Shown here: piece by piece, positions 9,119-16,413 of the stretch
Position numbering within the stretch: position 1 is the first letter of the stretch
Layout of the letters: the number at the start of each line of letters is the position of its first letter
Made by a program: the position numbers and the translations under genes
NCBI GenBank assembly: GCA_031260665.1
Contig: JAISLD010000028.1
Location: forward strand, 26,435 to 90,434
Length of the DNA stretch: 64,000 bases
Direction of reading: 5' to 3'
Origin: Oscillospiraceae bacterium
GTDB taxonomy: Bacteria; Bacillota; Clostridia; Oscillospirales; Ruminococcaceae
The notes under the pieces: model-generated
Database searches by the model: none
What the model saw: the letters and a program-made list of their open reading frames with translations, nothing else
What the model was told of the DNA's origin: nothing

Positions 9119-9535
9119 ATGGCAAAACAACAGGCAAGTGCCAAAGGCGGCAAGAAACCCGTCGTACGTCGTCGCCGTGAACGGAAGAATATCGAAAACG
9201 GTTCGGCACATATTCAGTCGTCGTTTAACAACACCATCGTTACGATAACCGACTTGCAGGGGAACACCCTCTCGTGGGCCTCGGCAGGTGGTCTTGGATT
9301 TCGCGGCTCAAGAAAGTCAACTCCGTTTGCGGCGCAACAAGCAGCCGACACCGCGGCAAAAGCGGCAATGGAACACGGACTCAAGACAGTTGAAGTCTTT
9401 GTAAAAGGACCCGGCTCGGGACGTGAGTCGGCAATACGCGCTCTCGCGAGTGCGGGGCTTGAAGTACGCCTTATCAAAGACGTAACGCCTATCCCTCACA
9501 ACGGTTGCCGTCCGCCTAAACGCCGTCGCGTATAG
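9119..9535 (+). CDS. rpsK: 30S ribosomal protein S11
   Basis: 138 residues. [43 protein letters not shown] is the S11 signature, and it ends [19 protein letters not shown]11 lines the mRNA path on the platform. GAAAGGAAAC precedes ATG 9119. The 97-bp rpsK-rpsD spacer contains a short dyad (AGCCGA..TCGGCT) but no gene. Confidence 0.97.
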   Translation: MAKQQASAKGGKKPVVRRRRERKNIENGSAHIQSSFNNTIVTITDLQGNTLSWASAGGLGFRGSRKSTPFAAQQAADTAAKAAMEHGLKTVEVFVKGPGSGRESAIRALASAGLEVRLIKDVTPIPHNGCRPPKRRRV

Positions 9536-9638
9536 TCAGCGGACCACGACAGATTGATGAAAGCCGAGATGTTCGGCTGTCGGCTGTGTTTGTAACCACA
9601 AACCAAAAGCCGATACTTTATACAACAGGAGAATGACA

Positions 9639-10247
9639 ATGGCAATAGACAGAGTACCTGTCGCAAAACGCTGCAAACGCCTCGGCGTTTCCCCCGCTGT
9701 GCTTGGCTATGGCAAATCGAAGAGCACCAGTCGCGGAAGCAAAGAAAAGAACCAACGCAACAAGAAAATCTCGGGTTACGGGCTGCAACTCCGTGAGAAA
9801 CAGAAGCTGAAATTCATCTACGGTGTTCTTGAAAAGCAGTTCTTTCACTACTACGAGCTTGCAACGAAGGAGCAAGGCGTAACAGGTGAGAACCTCATAA
9901 AACTGCTTGAAAGCCGCCTCGACAACATCGTTTTCCGTGCAAACTTTGCGGGAACACGCCGTGAGTCGCGCCAACTTGTTGGGCACGGTCACTTCACCGT
10001 GAACGGCAAACGCGTTGATATTCCGTCGTATCGCGTTAAAGCAGGCGACATTGTTGCTGTGCACGCTTCCAGCAAGAAAAGCCCGAAATTCCAGCAGATT
10101 GCCGACGCAACCCACGGCAGAACCTCCCCCGTATGGCTTGAAGTCAACAAAGACGCTCAGTCCGCAACTATCACACGGCTGCCTGAGAGAAACGAGCTTG
10201 ACTTTGAAATTGCCGAACACCTTATCATAGAGCTTTATTCTAAATAA
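9639..10247 (+). CDS. rpsD: 30S ribosomal protein S4, zinc-free clostridial type
   Basis: 202 residues. The S4 RNA-binding domain is clear (LESRLDNIVFRANFAGTRRESRQLVGHGHFTVNGKRVDIPSYRVKAGD), and the C-terminus HLIIELYSK is typical. The N-terminus MAIDRVPVAKRCKRLGVSPAVLGY lacks the four zinc cysteines found in E. coli or Bacillus S4 and matches the form common in many Clostridia. Of two ATGs (9633, 9639) I take 9639, 7 bp after CAGGAG. S4 is a classical autoregulator, but the alpha-operon control here is not evident. Confidence 0.96.
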   Translation: MAIDRVPVAKRCKRLGVSPAVLGYGKSKSTSRGSKEKNQRNKKISGYGLQLREKQKLKFIYGVLEKQFFHYYELATKEQGVTGENLIKLLESRLDNIVFRANFAGTRRESRQLVGHGHFTVNGKRVDIPSYRVKAGDIVAVHASSKKSPKFQQIADATHGRTSPVWLEVNKDAQSATITRLPERNELDFEIAEHLIIELYSK

Positions 10248-10270
10248 TCAAGTTCTTGCATATAATGACA

Positions 10271-10484
10271 ACAGCGCGTTATTCTCAACTTGTCCGTTCG
10301 TTTGCTTTGCAAACATTGTTCCCTGCTTTCTGCGTTCTTAATTCTCACGATATGTCGTGAGAATTAAGAAGCGGGGGTTGGAACGAAGCCCCATTTGAAC
10401 GAGAAAAGTCCCGAACGGCTTTGCCGCGAGGAACAATACTTTTCGAGCGGATATTACGGGCAGATTGAGATTAACACGCGCTGT
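10271..10484 (+). ncRNA. candidate structured RNA or palindromic insertion between rpsD and rpoA
   Basis: The 347-bp rpsD-rpoA gap has no ORF but folds extensively. The ends pair (ACAGCGCG 10271-10278 with CGCGCTGT 10477-10484), continued by TCTCAA 10283-10288 with TTGAGA 10465-10470. Inside are 10291-10297 with 10456-10462, ATTGTTCC 10315-10322 with GGAACAAT 10430-10437, a perfect 16-bp hairpin at 10335-10370, and two smaller hairpins with TTT loops (10300-10314, 10416-10426). A TATAAT at 10261-10266 lies just upstream, although its -35 is poor. It could be an independent RNA, a leader controlling rpoA-rplQ, or a MITE-like insertion. I cannot assign it to a known RNA family. Confidence 0.45.
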
Positions 10485-10594
10485 TCGGTGAGAAAAGTTT
10501 GAATCGCTGAAACCAAACGCTTTGCCTTGTCGTCACAAGAAAAGCGGGCGGTAGTACGCGACTATGACGGAGTGGCTAATACGGAGGGCTTTTA

Positions 10595-11551
10595 ATGCTT
10601 GAAAATATGGAATCGCAGAAAATTGAAGTGCTTGAGCTAAGCGACGGCGGCAGATACGGGAAGTTTGTTTTCGGTCCGCTTGAACACGGCTATGCCAACA
10701 CAATCGGCAACAGCCTGCGCCGCGTTTTGCTTTCGTCTTTGCCCGGCGTCGCGGTTACGTCGGTGAAGATTGACGGCGTTCAGCACGAATTTTCGACTGT
10801 TCCAAACGTCGCCGAGGACGTGACGGAGATTATCCTAAACGTCAAGGGAATCATCGCGAAGATGTACGGCGAAGTCTCCAAGACGGGATATATCGACGCG
10901 AAAGGTGAGGGCGAAGTCACCACGGCGGATATCAAGGTGGACAGCGAAGTCGAGATTATCGACAAGGATATCCACATCGCGACGCTTGCCGAGGGTGCGG
11001 AACTGAAAATGGAACTCGTGTTCGATTGCGGACGCGGCTATGTTTCCTCTGAAAAGAACAAATCAAAGGACTCGCCTATCGGCACTATCGCCGTTGATTC
11101 TATCTACACACCGGTGCGAAAAGCCAACTACTTTGTCACGAACCAGTTGGTCGGCTCACGCGCCGACTACGAACGACTGACGCTTGAGGTGTGGACTGAC
11201 GGCACTGTGTCGGCACAAGACGCGGTTGCGTATGCGGCAAAGTTGCTGATTAAGCACCTCGCGTTCTTCAGTGAGTTGGCGGAGGAATCGCACCTGCCTG
11301 AGATTATGGCGGAACGCGAGGACAAACTGCGTCACAGAACGCTTGAGATGTCTATAGACGACCTTGAACTGTCCGTTCGCAGCGCAAACTGTCTGCGGAG
11401 AGCGGGGATAACCGTAGTCGGCGATTTGGTGAAACTCTCGGTTGACGATATGCTGAAAGTGCGCAACCTCGGAAAGAAATCCTTTGACGAAGTGCGCGAC
11501 AGATTATATCAGCTTGGGTTTGAGTTTGCGCCGTCGGCGGAATTCGTGTAA
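10595..11551 (+). CDS. rpoA: RNA polymerase alpha subunit
   Basis: 318 residues, usual length. The N-terminal dimerisation/assembly domain has HGYANTIGNSLRRVLLSSLPGVAVTSVKIDGVQHEFST. The C-terminal domain has DLELSVRSANCLRRAGITVVGDLVKLSVDDMLKVRNLGKKSFDEV, the helix-hairpin-helix region that contacts UP-element DNA and activators. CGGAGGGCTTTTA precedes ATG 10595. It is followed after 48 bp by rplQ, the usual end of the alpha operon. Confidence 0.98.
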   Translation: MLENMESQKIEVLELSDGGRYGKFVFGPLEHGYANTIGNSLRRVLLSSLPGVAVTSVKIDGVQHEFSTVPNVAEDVTEIILNVKGIIAKMYGEVSKTGYIDAKGEGEVTTADIKVDSEVEIIDKDIHIATLAEGAELKMELVFDCGRGYVSSEKNKSKDSPIGTIAVDSIYTPVRKANYFVTNQLVGSRADYERLTLEVWTDGTVSAQDAVAYAAKLLIKHLAFFSELAEESHLPEIMAEREDKLRHRTLEMSIDDLELSVRSANCLRRAGITVVGDLVKLSVDDMLKVRNLGKKSFDEVRDRLYQLGFEFAPSAEFV

Positions 11552-11599
11552 GACTTTATTTTCCACAGCAGGATACTTCATAGGAAGGAGTTGAATAAA

Positions 11600-11947
11600 T
11601 TGTCCAGAAAATTAGGCAGGGTTGCCGACCATCGTCGCGCAATGCTTAGAGCGATGGTGACGTATCTCTTGCAGAACGAGAAGATTACAACCACCGTTAC
11701 TCGCGCAAAAGAAGTGCGTGTCGAAGCCGAAAAGATAATCACAATAGCAAAGAAAGATGATTTACATTCAAAACGTCAGGTGTATTCGTATATCACCATT
11801 GAGGACGTGGCGAAGAAAACCATTGATGAGATTGCGCCTCGATTCAAAGAGGTTAACGGCGGCTACACAAGGATTATCAAGACTGCGCCTCGGAGAGGCG
11901 ACGCCGCTGAGATGGCGATAATCGAGTTGACAAAAAGCAAAGAATAA
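11600..11947 (+). CDS. rplQ: 50S ribosomal protein L17
   Basis: 115 residues. [39 protein letters not shown] is the L17 signature, and the end [24 protein letters not shown] is conserved. I prefer TTG 11600 over TTG 11591 because AAGGAG at 11585-11590 directly abuts 11591 but is 9 bp from 11600. Last gene of the spc/alpha cluster; a strong hairpin follows. Confidence 0.93.
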   Translation: MSRKLGRVADHRRAMLRAMVTYLLQNEKITTTVTRAKEVRVEAEKIITIAKKDDLHSKRQVYSYITIEDVAKKTIDEIAPRFKEVNGGYTRIIKTAPRRGDAAEMAIIELTKSKE

Positions 11948-11956
11948 GCAGTGTGA

Positions 11957-11985
11957 CCAAGCCGCGGGGTTAAACCGCGGCTTGG
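11957..11985 (+). terminator. terminator-like hairpin after rplQ
   Basis: An 11-bp perfect GC-rich stem (11957-11967 with 11975-11985, loop of 7) lies 9 bp after the rplQ stop, followed by GTTTA. The T-run is poor, but the position at the end of the superoperon supports termination. Confidence 0.65.
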
Positions 11986-12013
11986 GTTTACCGCCTGAGT
12001 TTGCTCAAGTCTA

Positions 12014-12042
12014 TTGACAAAATTAACCGAATAGGTTATAAT
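12014..12042 (+). promoter_or_regulatory. consensus housekeeping promoter of tRNA-Cys
   Basis: TTGACA at 12014-12019, 17-bp spacer, TATAAT at 12037-12042: an exact consensus sigma-70/SigA promoter, ending 12 bp before the mature tRNA-Cys. A perfect promoter is normal for stable RNA genes. Confidence 0.9.
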
Positions 12043-12054
12043 ATAATAGCCGTC

Positions 12055-12128
12055 GGCGCTATGGCCAAGTGGTAAGGCAAGGGTCTGCAAAACCCTCACC
12101 CCCGGTTCAAATCCGGGTGGCGCCTCCA
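12055..12128 (+). tRNA. tRNA-Cys (anticodon GCA), CCA encoded
   Basis: A 74-nt cloverleaf. The acceptor stem GGCGCTA (12055-12061) pairs with TGGCGCC (12118-12124). The anticodon arm AGGGT-CTGCAAA-ACCCT gives anticodon GCA, and the T arm contains GGTTCAAATCC. The discriminator is T, as expected for Cys, and CCA is encoded at 12126-12128. It is flanked by its own consensus promoter and a terminator. Confidence 0.96.
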
Positions 12129-12129
12129 G

Positions 12130-12157
12130 ATTCCCCGTTTTAGACGGGGAATTTTAA
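12130..12157 (+). terminator. rho-independent terminator of tRNA-Cys
   Basis: A 9-bp stem ATTCCCCGT/ACGGGGAAT (12130-12138 with 12144-12152) with a 5-nt loop and a following TTTTAAT run. It starts two bases after the tRNA CCA end. Confidence 0.85.
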
Positions 12158-12174
12158 TAATTGTAAAACTTTTG

Positions 12175-12501
12175 ATGAAAAGACCTAAATTTGACCCTGT
12201 GGCAATCCCGCTTCTTATATGTGAGATGATTCGTCGGTTTGGCGAGATGCGAGGAAGTGAAATCCTCGGTGCGCTCTCTTTTGAGAACCGCGTACCGCTT
12301 CTCATTGCCGAGGATATCCTTGACGACCTCACCCAAAACGGTTATGTCTTGAGAACCGGCGAGTTTTACGTTCTCACGCCGAAAGGTGAGATAGCCGCTG
12401 ACATCACATCGTTCACAACCGAGAAGTTTCGCACCGCTGTGTTTGACGAAGCCGAGAACCTTATGGCTGAACGATTCAGCGATTTTTCAGACGATATATG
12501 A
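12175..12501 (+). CDS. small winged-helix-like protein, unknown function
   Basis: 108 residues from ATG 12175. The pattern of short helices followed by VPLLIAEDILDDLTQNGYVLRTGEFYVLTPKGEIAADI resembles a winged helix-turn-helix with its beta-hairpin wing, as in DUF4364-type proteins of Clostridia. I cannot name the family with certainty. There is no convincing ribosome-binding site, and the start lies shortly after the tRNA-Cys terminator. It ends 15 bp before prfB, so it is probably co-transcribed with it. Confidence 0.7.
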   Translation: MKRPKFDPVAIPLLICEMIRRFGEMRGSEILGALSFENRVPLLIAEDILDDLTQNGYVLRTGEFYVLTPKGEIAADITSFTTEKFRTAVFDEAENLMAERFSDFSDDI

Positions 12502-12516
12502 TATTAGAGATTATTT

Positions 12517-13629
12517 ATGCTTCAATATGACGAACTGCTGCTTGAGTATTCCGCGAAAGAAAAAGAGATAAAAGAACTTGAGGCGGCACTTGGGCTTGAC
12601 AAAGTACGCGCTAACCTCTCCACACTCGAGGAACAAACCTCTGCTCAAGGTTTCTGGGACGACCCGCAACAGTCGCAAAAGATAATGCAAGAATCGGGGC
12701 GGCTGAAGAACATCATCACTTCATTCGGCAAACTGAAAGGCGACTATGACGACCTCATCGTTATGACGGAGCTTGCCAACGAAGAAGAGGACGAGAGCCT
12801 GCTTGCCGAGATAAAGGCGGCGGGAGAAAAGGTTTTCGCCGAGTTGGAGTCGCAGCGGCTTGCCACGTTGCTGTCGGGTGAGTTTGACGGGAAAAACGCG
12901 ATACTGACGTTCCACGCCGGTGCGGGTGGCACCGAGGCGATGGACTGGGCGGAAATGCTCTATCGTATGTACAACCACTGGGCTGATTCCCACGGAATGA
13001 AAACAGAACTGCTTGACTATCTTGACGGTGAGGAAGCGGGGCTGAAGAGCGCGTCTATTCTGATTAGCGGAACGAACGCGTATGGCCTGCTGAAGTCCGA
13101 AAACGGCGTGCACAGGTTGGTGCGCGTGTCGCCGTTTGATTCAAGCGGACGCAGGCACACGAGTTTCGCTTCGATTGAAGTTATGCCCGAGATTGACGCG
13201 GACGTGAACGTCGATATTCGGGAAGAAGATTTGATAATGGAAGTCTATCGTGCGTCAGGTGCGGGCGGGCAAAAGGTCAACAAAACGTCGTCCGCTGTTC
13301 GGCTGATTCACAAACCGACAGGGCTGGTCGCCGCTTGCCAAACACAGCGAAGCCAACTTCAAAACCGCGATTACGCACTCAAGATGATTAAGTCAAAGCT
13401 GATTGAGATAAAAGAACGCGAACACCTCGAGAAGATAACCGATATCAAAGGCGAGCAGCTGCAAATCGCGTGGGGCGCACAAATCCGCTCGTACGTATTT
13501 ATGCCGTACACACTTGTGAAAGACCACCGCACTAACTTTGAGGTGGGGAACGTCAACGCGGTGATGGACGGCGCGCTTGACGGATTCATCGGGGCGTATC
13601 TCAGGGCGAGAAGCCTTGGCGAAATATAA
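12517..13629 (+). CDS. prfB: peptide chain release factor 2 (no programmed frameshift)
   Basis: 370 residues. RF2 reads UGA and UAA stops. The stop-recognition tripeptide SPF (RVSPFDSSGRRHTSF) and the catalytic GGQ (ASGAGGQKVNKTSSAVR) are both present. SPF rather than PxT distinguishes it from RF1. The N-terminal helical domain starts directly (MLQYDELLLEYSAKEKEIKELE). Unlike most RF2 genes there is no CTT-TGA slip site; the frame is open throughout, so autoregulatory +1 frameshifting is absent. The ribosome-binding site is weak. Confidence 0.96.
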   Translation: MLQYDELLLEYSAKEKEIKELEAALGLDKVRANLSTLEEQTSAQGFWDDPQQSQKIMQESGRLKNIITSFGKLKGDYDDLIVMTELANEEEDESLLAEIKAAGEKVFAELESQRLATLLSGEFDGKNAILTFHAGAGGTEAMDWAEMLYRMYNHWADSHGMKTELLDYLDGEEAGLKSASILISGTNAYGLLKSENGVHRLVRVSPFDSSGRRHTSFASIEVMPEIDADVNVDIREEDLIMEVYRASGAGGQKVNKTSSAVRLIHKPTGLVAACQTQRSQLQNRDYALKMIKSKLIEIKEREHLEKITDIKGEQLQIAWGAQIRSYVFMPYTLVKDHRTNFEVGNVNAVMDGALDGFIGAYLRARSLGEI

Positions 13630-13657
13630 GTAACTTATATCTTAGGGAGGCATACAA

Positions 13658-15382
13658 ATGGACATTCACGCACTTTACACTCTTTGGACAGACAAGGCTG
13701 TGGACGACCCCGACCTTAAGGAAGAACTGCTTTCCATTGCGGGGAAAGACGCGGACATCTCGGACAGGTTTTACCGCGAGCTTGAGTTCGGCACGGGAGG
13801 ACTGCGCGGTGTTATTGGGGCGGGTACCAACCGAATGAACGTCTACACTGTCCGCAAAGCAACGCAGGGAATGGCGAACTATCTGCTGAAAGCGTTCCCA
13901 AACAAACCGCTGTCGGTTGCAATCGGCTTTGACAGCCGTATCAAGTCCGACTACTTCTCGAGAGAAGCGGCGGCGACACTCGCGGCAAACGGCATAAAAG
14001 CGTACATCTACCCCGAGCTGATTCCAACGCCAATGGTCAGCTTCGCTGTCCGCCGACTTGGGTGTGACGCGGGCATAAACGTCACGGCAAGCCACAATCC
14101 CTCGAAGTTCAACGGGTACAAGGCATACGGAGCGGACGGCTGCCAAATGACAATCGACGCGGCTGACGCGGTGCTTGCCGAGATAAACGCGCTTGATATC
14201 TTCACCGATGTGAAGACGAAAGACTTTGACGCGGCGGTGAAAGCAGGCGAGATAGCAACGATTGATTCAGACGTCAACGAAGCCTATTATGCCGAAGTGA
14301 AGAAGCAGTCGGTTCACCCCGAACTGCCTGCTACATCAGGGCTGAAAGTCGTTTACACACCGCTTAATGGTGCCGGCAACAAACCTGTGCGGCGTATTCT
14401 TTCCGATATCGGGATAAAAGATGTTATCGTTGTGCCCGAACAGGAGAACCCGGACGGCAAGTTCCCGACTTGCCCGTACCCGAACCCCGAGATACGTGAG
14501 GCTCTGCAAAAAGGGCTTGACCTCTGCGACACAGTTAAACCCGACTTGCTTCTCGCAACCGACCCCGACTGCGACCGCGTGGGTATCGCTGTGCCTGACG
14601 GTCAAGGCGGCTATGCGCTCTTCAGCGGCAACGAAACAGGCGCAATGCTTCTTGAGTACGTAATCAAAGAGAGAATCGCCAAGGGCACGCTGCCGAAGAA
14701 CCCCGTTGCGGTTAAGTCGCTTGTGTCCACCGCCCTTGCCGACAAGATATGCGCTAAATACGGCGTGGAACTGCGCAACACTCTCACGGGTTTCAAGTTT
14801 ATCGGGGAGCAGATAGGTTTGCTTGAAGCAAACGGCGAAGAGGAGCGGTTCGTGTTTGGCTTTGAAGAAAGCTACGGTTATCTTGCAGGCAGCTATGTCC
14901 GTGACAAAGACGCGGTTATCGGCTCAATGCTCATTTGCGAAATGGCGGCGTATTATCGCAGCAAGGGCGTGTCGCTCATCGAGGCGCGTAAACATATTTA
15001 CGATGAATATGGCTATTACCTGAACGGGCTTGACAACTTTGCCTTTGAGGGCGCGGCGGGAATGGAAAAGATGAAGTCGCTGATGAATAAAACCCGTGAG
15101 TCGTACCCGAAAGAAATCGCGGGGTATAAAGTCACCGAGTTTATCGACTATGAAAACAGATATAAACTTGATATCGCAAGCGGCGTGAAAACGAACCTTG
15201 ATTTGCCTGCTTCCGATGTGCTGGAACTTGGGCTTGAAGGTGCTAACAAGCTCATCGTTCGGCCTTCGGGGACTGAGCCGAAAATAAAGATTTATTACAC
15301 GGCGGTCGGCACATCGTTTGAAAACGCGGCTGATATCCAAGGGAATATCGCGAAAGATTTCAAGGCGTTTTTCTTGGATTAA
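13658..15382 (+). CDS. phosphoglucomutase / phosphomannomutase (alpha-D-phosphohexomutase)
   Basis: 574 residues, the length of PgcA-type mutases that interconvert glucose-1-phosphate and glucose-6-phosphate. Catalytic serine is in TASHNP (Ser about 145). The metal loop is DPDCDR, the sugar-binding loop GFEESYGYLAG, and the phosphate-binding loop RPSGTEPKIKIYY. AGGGAGG precedes ATG 13658. It supplies sugar phosphates for glycan and storage polymer synthesis. It is a monocistron or the tail of the prfB unit, closed by a strong hairpin. Exact hexose preference cannot be read from sequence. Confidence 0.92.
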   Translation: MDIHALYTLWTDKAVDDPDLKEELLSIAGKDADISDRFYRELEFGTGGLRGVIGAGTNRMNVYTVRKATQGMANYLLKAFPNKPLSVAIGFDSRIKSDYFSREAAATLAANGIKAYIYPELIPTPMVSFAVRRLGCDAGINVTASHNPSKFNGYKAYGADGCQMTIDAADAVLAEINALDIFTDVKTKDFDAAVKAGEIATIDSDVNEAYYAEVKKQSVHPELPATSGLKVVYTPLNGAGNKPVRRILSDIGIKDVIVVPEQENPDGKFPTCPYPNPEIREALQKGLDLCDTVKPDLLLATDPDCDRVGIAVPDGQGGYALFSGNETGAMLLEYVIKERIAKGTLPKNPVAVKSLVSTALADKICAKYGVELRNTLTGFKFIGEQIGLLEANGEEERFVFGFEESYGYLAGSYVRDKDAVIGSMLICEMAAYYRSKGVSLIEARKHIYDEYGYYLNGLDNFAFEGAAGMEKMKSLMNKTRESYPKEIAGYKVTEFIDYENRYKLDIASGVKTNLDLPASDVLELGLEGANKLIVRPSGTEPKIKIYYTAVGTSFENAADIQGNIAKDFKAFFLD

Positions 15383-15392
15383 GTTGGGAATA

Positions 15393-15444
15393 AATAAACT
15401 CAGTGTGTGTCCGACGACGGAGCGGAACACACACTGAGTTTATT
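15393..15444 (+). terminator. long perfect hairpin after phosphoglucomutase
   Basis: An 18-bp perfect stem (15393-15410 with 15427-15444) begins 11 bp after the stop codon. The stem base is A/T-rich (AATAAA..TTTATT), so it could act as a bidirectional terminator. The stretch 15445-15655 holds no gene. Two short frames there (YREFTDFEQ.. and QQIANDAKRITKL..) read like coding remnants but are interrupted and unassignable. Confidence 0.7.
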
Positions 15445-15655
15445 CAATACTGCTAATAGCGGCGTTCGCTCCGCTTTGTGGGTAAAATTATAGAAGCAAA
15501 AGATGAGTTTTTGAAAACAAATATGGCAACGTGAAATCAACATATCGTGAATTTACCGATTTTGAGCAATGCCGATTATTAGTATCCTCCTCAGCTTGTG
15601 GCGTTGCAGCAAATCGCAAATGACGCGAAAAGAATAACAAAACTTGTCCCAAAGC

Positions 15656-15684
15656 TTGACATCTCTTCAAAAATATGGTATAAT
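15656..15684 (+). promoter_or_regulatory. consensus promoter of reverse rubrerythrin
   Basis: TTGACA 15656-15661, 17-bp spacer, TATAAT 15679-15684, with TGG before the -10 (extended). It lies 80 bp upstream of the rubrerythrin start. I see no clear PerR box around it. Confidence 0.85.
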
Positions 15685-15764
15685 GATATCGTGGTGTCGT
15701 TATACCCATTTTGCGTTCACGCAAATGTTTGCTTAAAGAATATCAAAATCGAAGGAGTAAGTTT

Positions 15765-16361
15765 ATGAAGAAGTATGTATGTCCTGTTTGCGGTTACGTC
15801 CACACCGGGGACGAGCCCCCCGCGAAGTGCCCGCTCTGCGGTGTTCCCGGCGCAAAGTTCACGGTGCAGGAAGCCGAAGCCGCACCCTCCCCGTCAACCC
15901 CCGACACAGGAGCGAAAGCCCCGGCCAAAGGGCTTCAGTTTGCCGACGAACACCGAATCGGCATTGCCGCGGGCGTTGACCCAGAGGTGCTTGAGGGGCT
16001 TCGCCAAAACTTCAACGGCGAATGTATGGAAGTCGGTATGTATCTCGCAATGAGCCGTCAAGCTGACCGCGAGGGTTTCCCCGAGGTAGGCGAAGCCTAC
16101 AAACGTATCGCGTTTGAAGAAGCGGAGCATGCGGCAAAGTTTGCCGAGCTTCTCGGCGAGGTGGTCTATGCCGACACCAAGAAGAACCTTGAGGCGCGCG
16201 TTGCGGCTGAACACGGCGCGACACAAGGCAAGCTTGACCTCGCGAAGAAAGCAAAGCAGCTGAACTACGACGCGATTCACGACACAGTGCACGAGATGTG
16301 CAAAGACGAGGCGCGTCACGGCAAGGCGTTTGAAGGACTTCTTGGCAGATATTTCTCCTAA
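15765..16361 (+). CDS. reverse rubrerythrin (NADH peroxidase type)
   Basis: 198 residues. An N-terminal rubredoxin domain (CPVCG at 6-10, CPLCG at 22-26) is followed by a Pro/Ala linker and a four-helix di-iron erythrin domain with [21 protein letters not shown] and [14 protein letters not shown] supplying Glu/His ligands. This domain order is reversed relative to classical rubrerythrin and is the clostridial peroxide/oxygen-detoxifying form, which takes electrons from NADH via a reductase. ATG 15765 follows GGAGTAAG. It is monocistronic with its own promoter and terminator. It supports an anaerobic host. Confidence 0.93.
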   Translation: MKKYVCPVCGYVHTGDEPPAKCPLCGVPGAKFTVQEAEAAPSPSTPDTGAKAPAKGLQFADEHRIGIAAGVDPEVLEGLRQNFNGECMEVGMYLAMSRQADREGFPEVGEAYKRIAFEEAEHAAKFAELLGEVVYADTKKNLEARVAAEHGATQGKLDLAKKAKQLNYDAIHDTVHEMCKDEARHGKAFEGLLGRYFS

Positions 16362-16374
16362 GTCGCTTCTACAT

Positions 16375-16409
16375 AAAAGAAACCTATCCTGTTGGATAGG
16401 TTTCTTTTT
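16375..16409. terminator. bidirectional rho-independent terminator
   Basis: A 15-bp stem (16375-16389 with 16394-16408), TGTT loop, A-rich on one side and T-rich on the other. It lies between the converging rubrerythrin gene and mrdA and can serve both strands. Confidence 0.93.
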
Positions 16410-16413
16410 GTGA

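Noticed and set aside
9618..10220. 200-codon minus-strand frame over rpsD
   Set aside because: It is antisense to a clear S4 gene, of low-complexity composition, and lacks a promoter or ribosome-binding site.
10400..10440. GAGAAAAGTCCCG considered as an RNase P RNA core
   Set aside because: Only a short resemblance to the conserved GAGGAAAGUCC; the other conserved RNase P blocks are missing and the region is too short.
15480..15655. Short frames YREFTDFEQ.. and QQIANDAKRITKL.. as a decayed gene
   Set aside because: They read somewhat like protein, but each is interrupted within 30 codons and no family can be named, so no feature is claimed.
15488..15724. 78-codon minus-strand frame upstream of the rubrerythrin
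   Set aside because: It runs through the consensus promoter and leader of the rubrerythrin gene and lacks its own signals.
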